Shown: positions 32,753 to 32,932 of the stretch, in pieces
How positions within the stretch are numbered: the first letter of the stretch is position 1
Layout of the letters: each line of letters begins with the position of its first letter
Assembly (NCBI GenBank): GCA_030539935.1
Contig: JAUNXF010000006.1
Coordinates: 1-32,932 of the forward strand
Direction of reading: 5' to 3'
DNA length: 32,932 nt
From: Methanobrevibacter sp.
GTDB lineage: Archaea; Methanobacteriota; Methanobacteria; Methanobacteriales; Methanobacteriaceae
Translations under genes and position numbers: made by a program
Notes under the pieces: generated by a model
Told to the model about the DNA's origin: nothing
Databases searched by the model: none
The model's input: only the letters and a program-made list of their open reading frames with translations

Positions 32753-32932
32753 AAAAATGAAGAGAATAAAAAAAGAATAAAAGGTATTTTTATAACACAT
32801 GGACATCAAGATCACATTAATGGTCTTAGAGTTTTCTTAAAAAAGTATAACCCAAAAGTATATTTAACCGCAAAAATGGAAGAAGAAATAAATCTTATAA
32901 TTGATAAAACTATTTATTTAAACAAAGAAATG
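32753..32932 (+). pseudogene. Truncated metallo-beta-lactamase-fold fragment at window edge
   Basis: The frame from 32753 is open to the edge and from 32783 reads GIFITHGHQDHINGL followed by RVFLKKYNPKVYLT. This is the zinc-binding HxHxDH core of metallo-beta-lactamase hydrolases (most like the YycJ-type 'THxHxDHIxGLRVF' group). The roughly 50 N-terminal residues that should precede it are missing; the DNA before is A/T-rich spacer and there is no in-frame ATG. An ATG at 32757 opens the neighbouring frame and would join in frame if the A7 run at 32768-32774 had one more A, but even then the N-terminal strands are absent. It is probably a gene remnant; the part beyond the window is unseen. Confidence 0.6.

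Noticed and set aside
1-32932. tRNA or rRNA genes
   Set aside because: No G/C-rich cloverleaf-like stretches or conserved rRNA words were found; such genes would stand out in this A/T-rich sequence.

Overview
The window reads as chromosomal DNA of a hydrogenotrophic methanogen of the Methanobacteriales, most likely Methanobrevibacter. The evidence is a strongly AT-rich sequence with very A/T-rich spacers, ribosome binding sites of the GGTGA/GAGG type, archaeal TATA boxes, a YcaO-TfuA pair of the kind that makes thioglycine in methyl-coenzyme M reductase, a lactaldehyde dehydrogenase of the coenzyme F420 pathway, an archaeal class III-signal pilin, an archaeal Thg1 enzyme, and two large secreted adhesin-like proteins of the type abundant in rumen and gut Methanobrevibacter. 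The genus call is inference; methanogen is well supported. No tRNA, rRNA, CRISPR array, IS element or prophage was recognised.

Layout. Positions 1-110 hold the start of a minus-strand gene that leaves the window. Positions 361-8103 encode a 2580-residue adhesin made of five beta-helix modules plus C-terminal Ig-like domains. Positions 8380-9083 carry a small membrane protein and a UPF0145/YbjQ protein on the minus strand, and serA follows on the plus strand (9471-11045). From 11190 to 20091 every gene is on the minus strand: a JAMM protease-like protein, Thg1, L-aspartate dehydrogenase (NAD synthesis), a PRC-barrel protein, a tRNA-binding OB-fold protein, lactaldehyde dehydrogenase, a two-gene pilus unit (TadC/FlaJ-like platform plus pilin) and an Xaa-Pro dipeptidase. 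On the plus strand at 20283-23473 lie ycaO, tfuA and a three-cysteine LarE-like sulfur transferase. The minus strand from 23591 to 30382 has a hypothetical protein, a second adhesin, a four-CBS protein, a CAT-like protein coupled to a universal stress protein, and an amidohydrolase. A DUF2124 gene (30546-31010) is on the plus strand. The end of the window carries a bacterial-looking regulatory trio, 2TM protein - LytTR regulator - DUF3021 membrane protein, and a broken metallo-beta-lactamase fragment at the edge.

Most interesting signals. (1) Four unrelated genes (nadX, the aldehyde dehydrogenase, larE and the LytTR gene) have their 3' ends, including the stop codon, tandemly copied just downstream; I call these 3'-end echoes. 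(2) Upstream of the LytTR trio, four AATGCAAA-type direct repeats form two pairs with a 21-bp period, the spacing typical of LytTR-family binding sites, right behind an archaeal TATA box. (3) A LarE-like sulfur transferase sits next to the YcaO-TfuA thioamidation pair. (4) Several promoters carry clear palindromes or inverted repeats: serA, the UPF0145 gene, larE, the CBS gene and possibly nadX. One divergent promoter region is built from a 43-bp tandem repeat that multiplies the TATA box. (5) Three genes lack a ribosome binding site but have a TATA-like box 24-29 bp before the start codon, as expected for leaderless transcripts.
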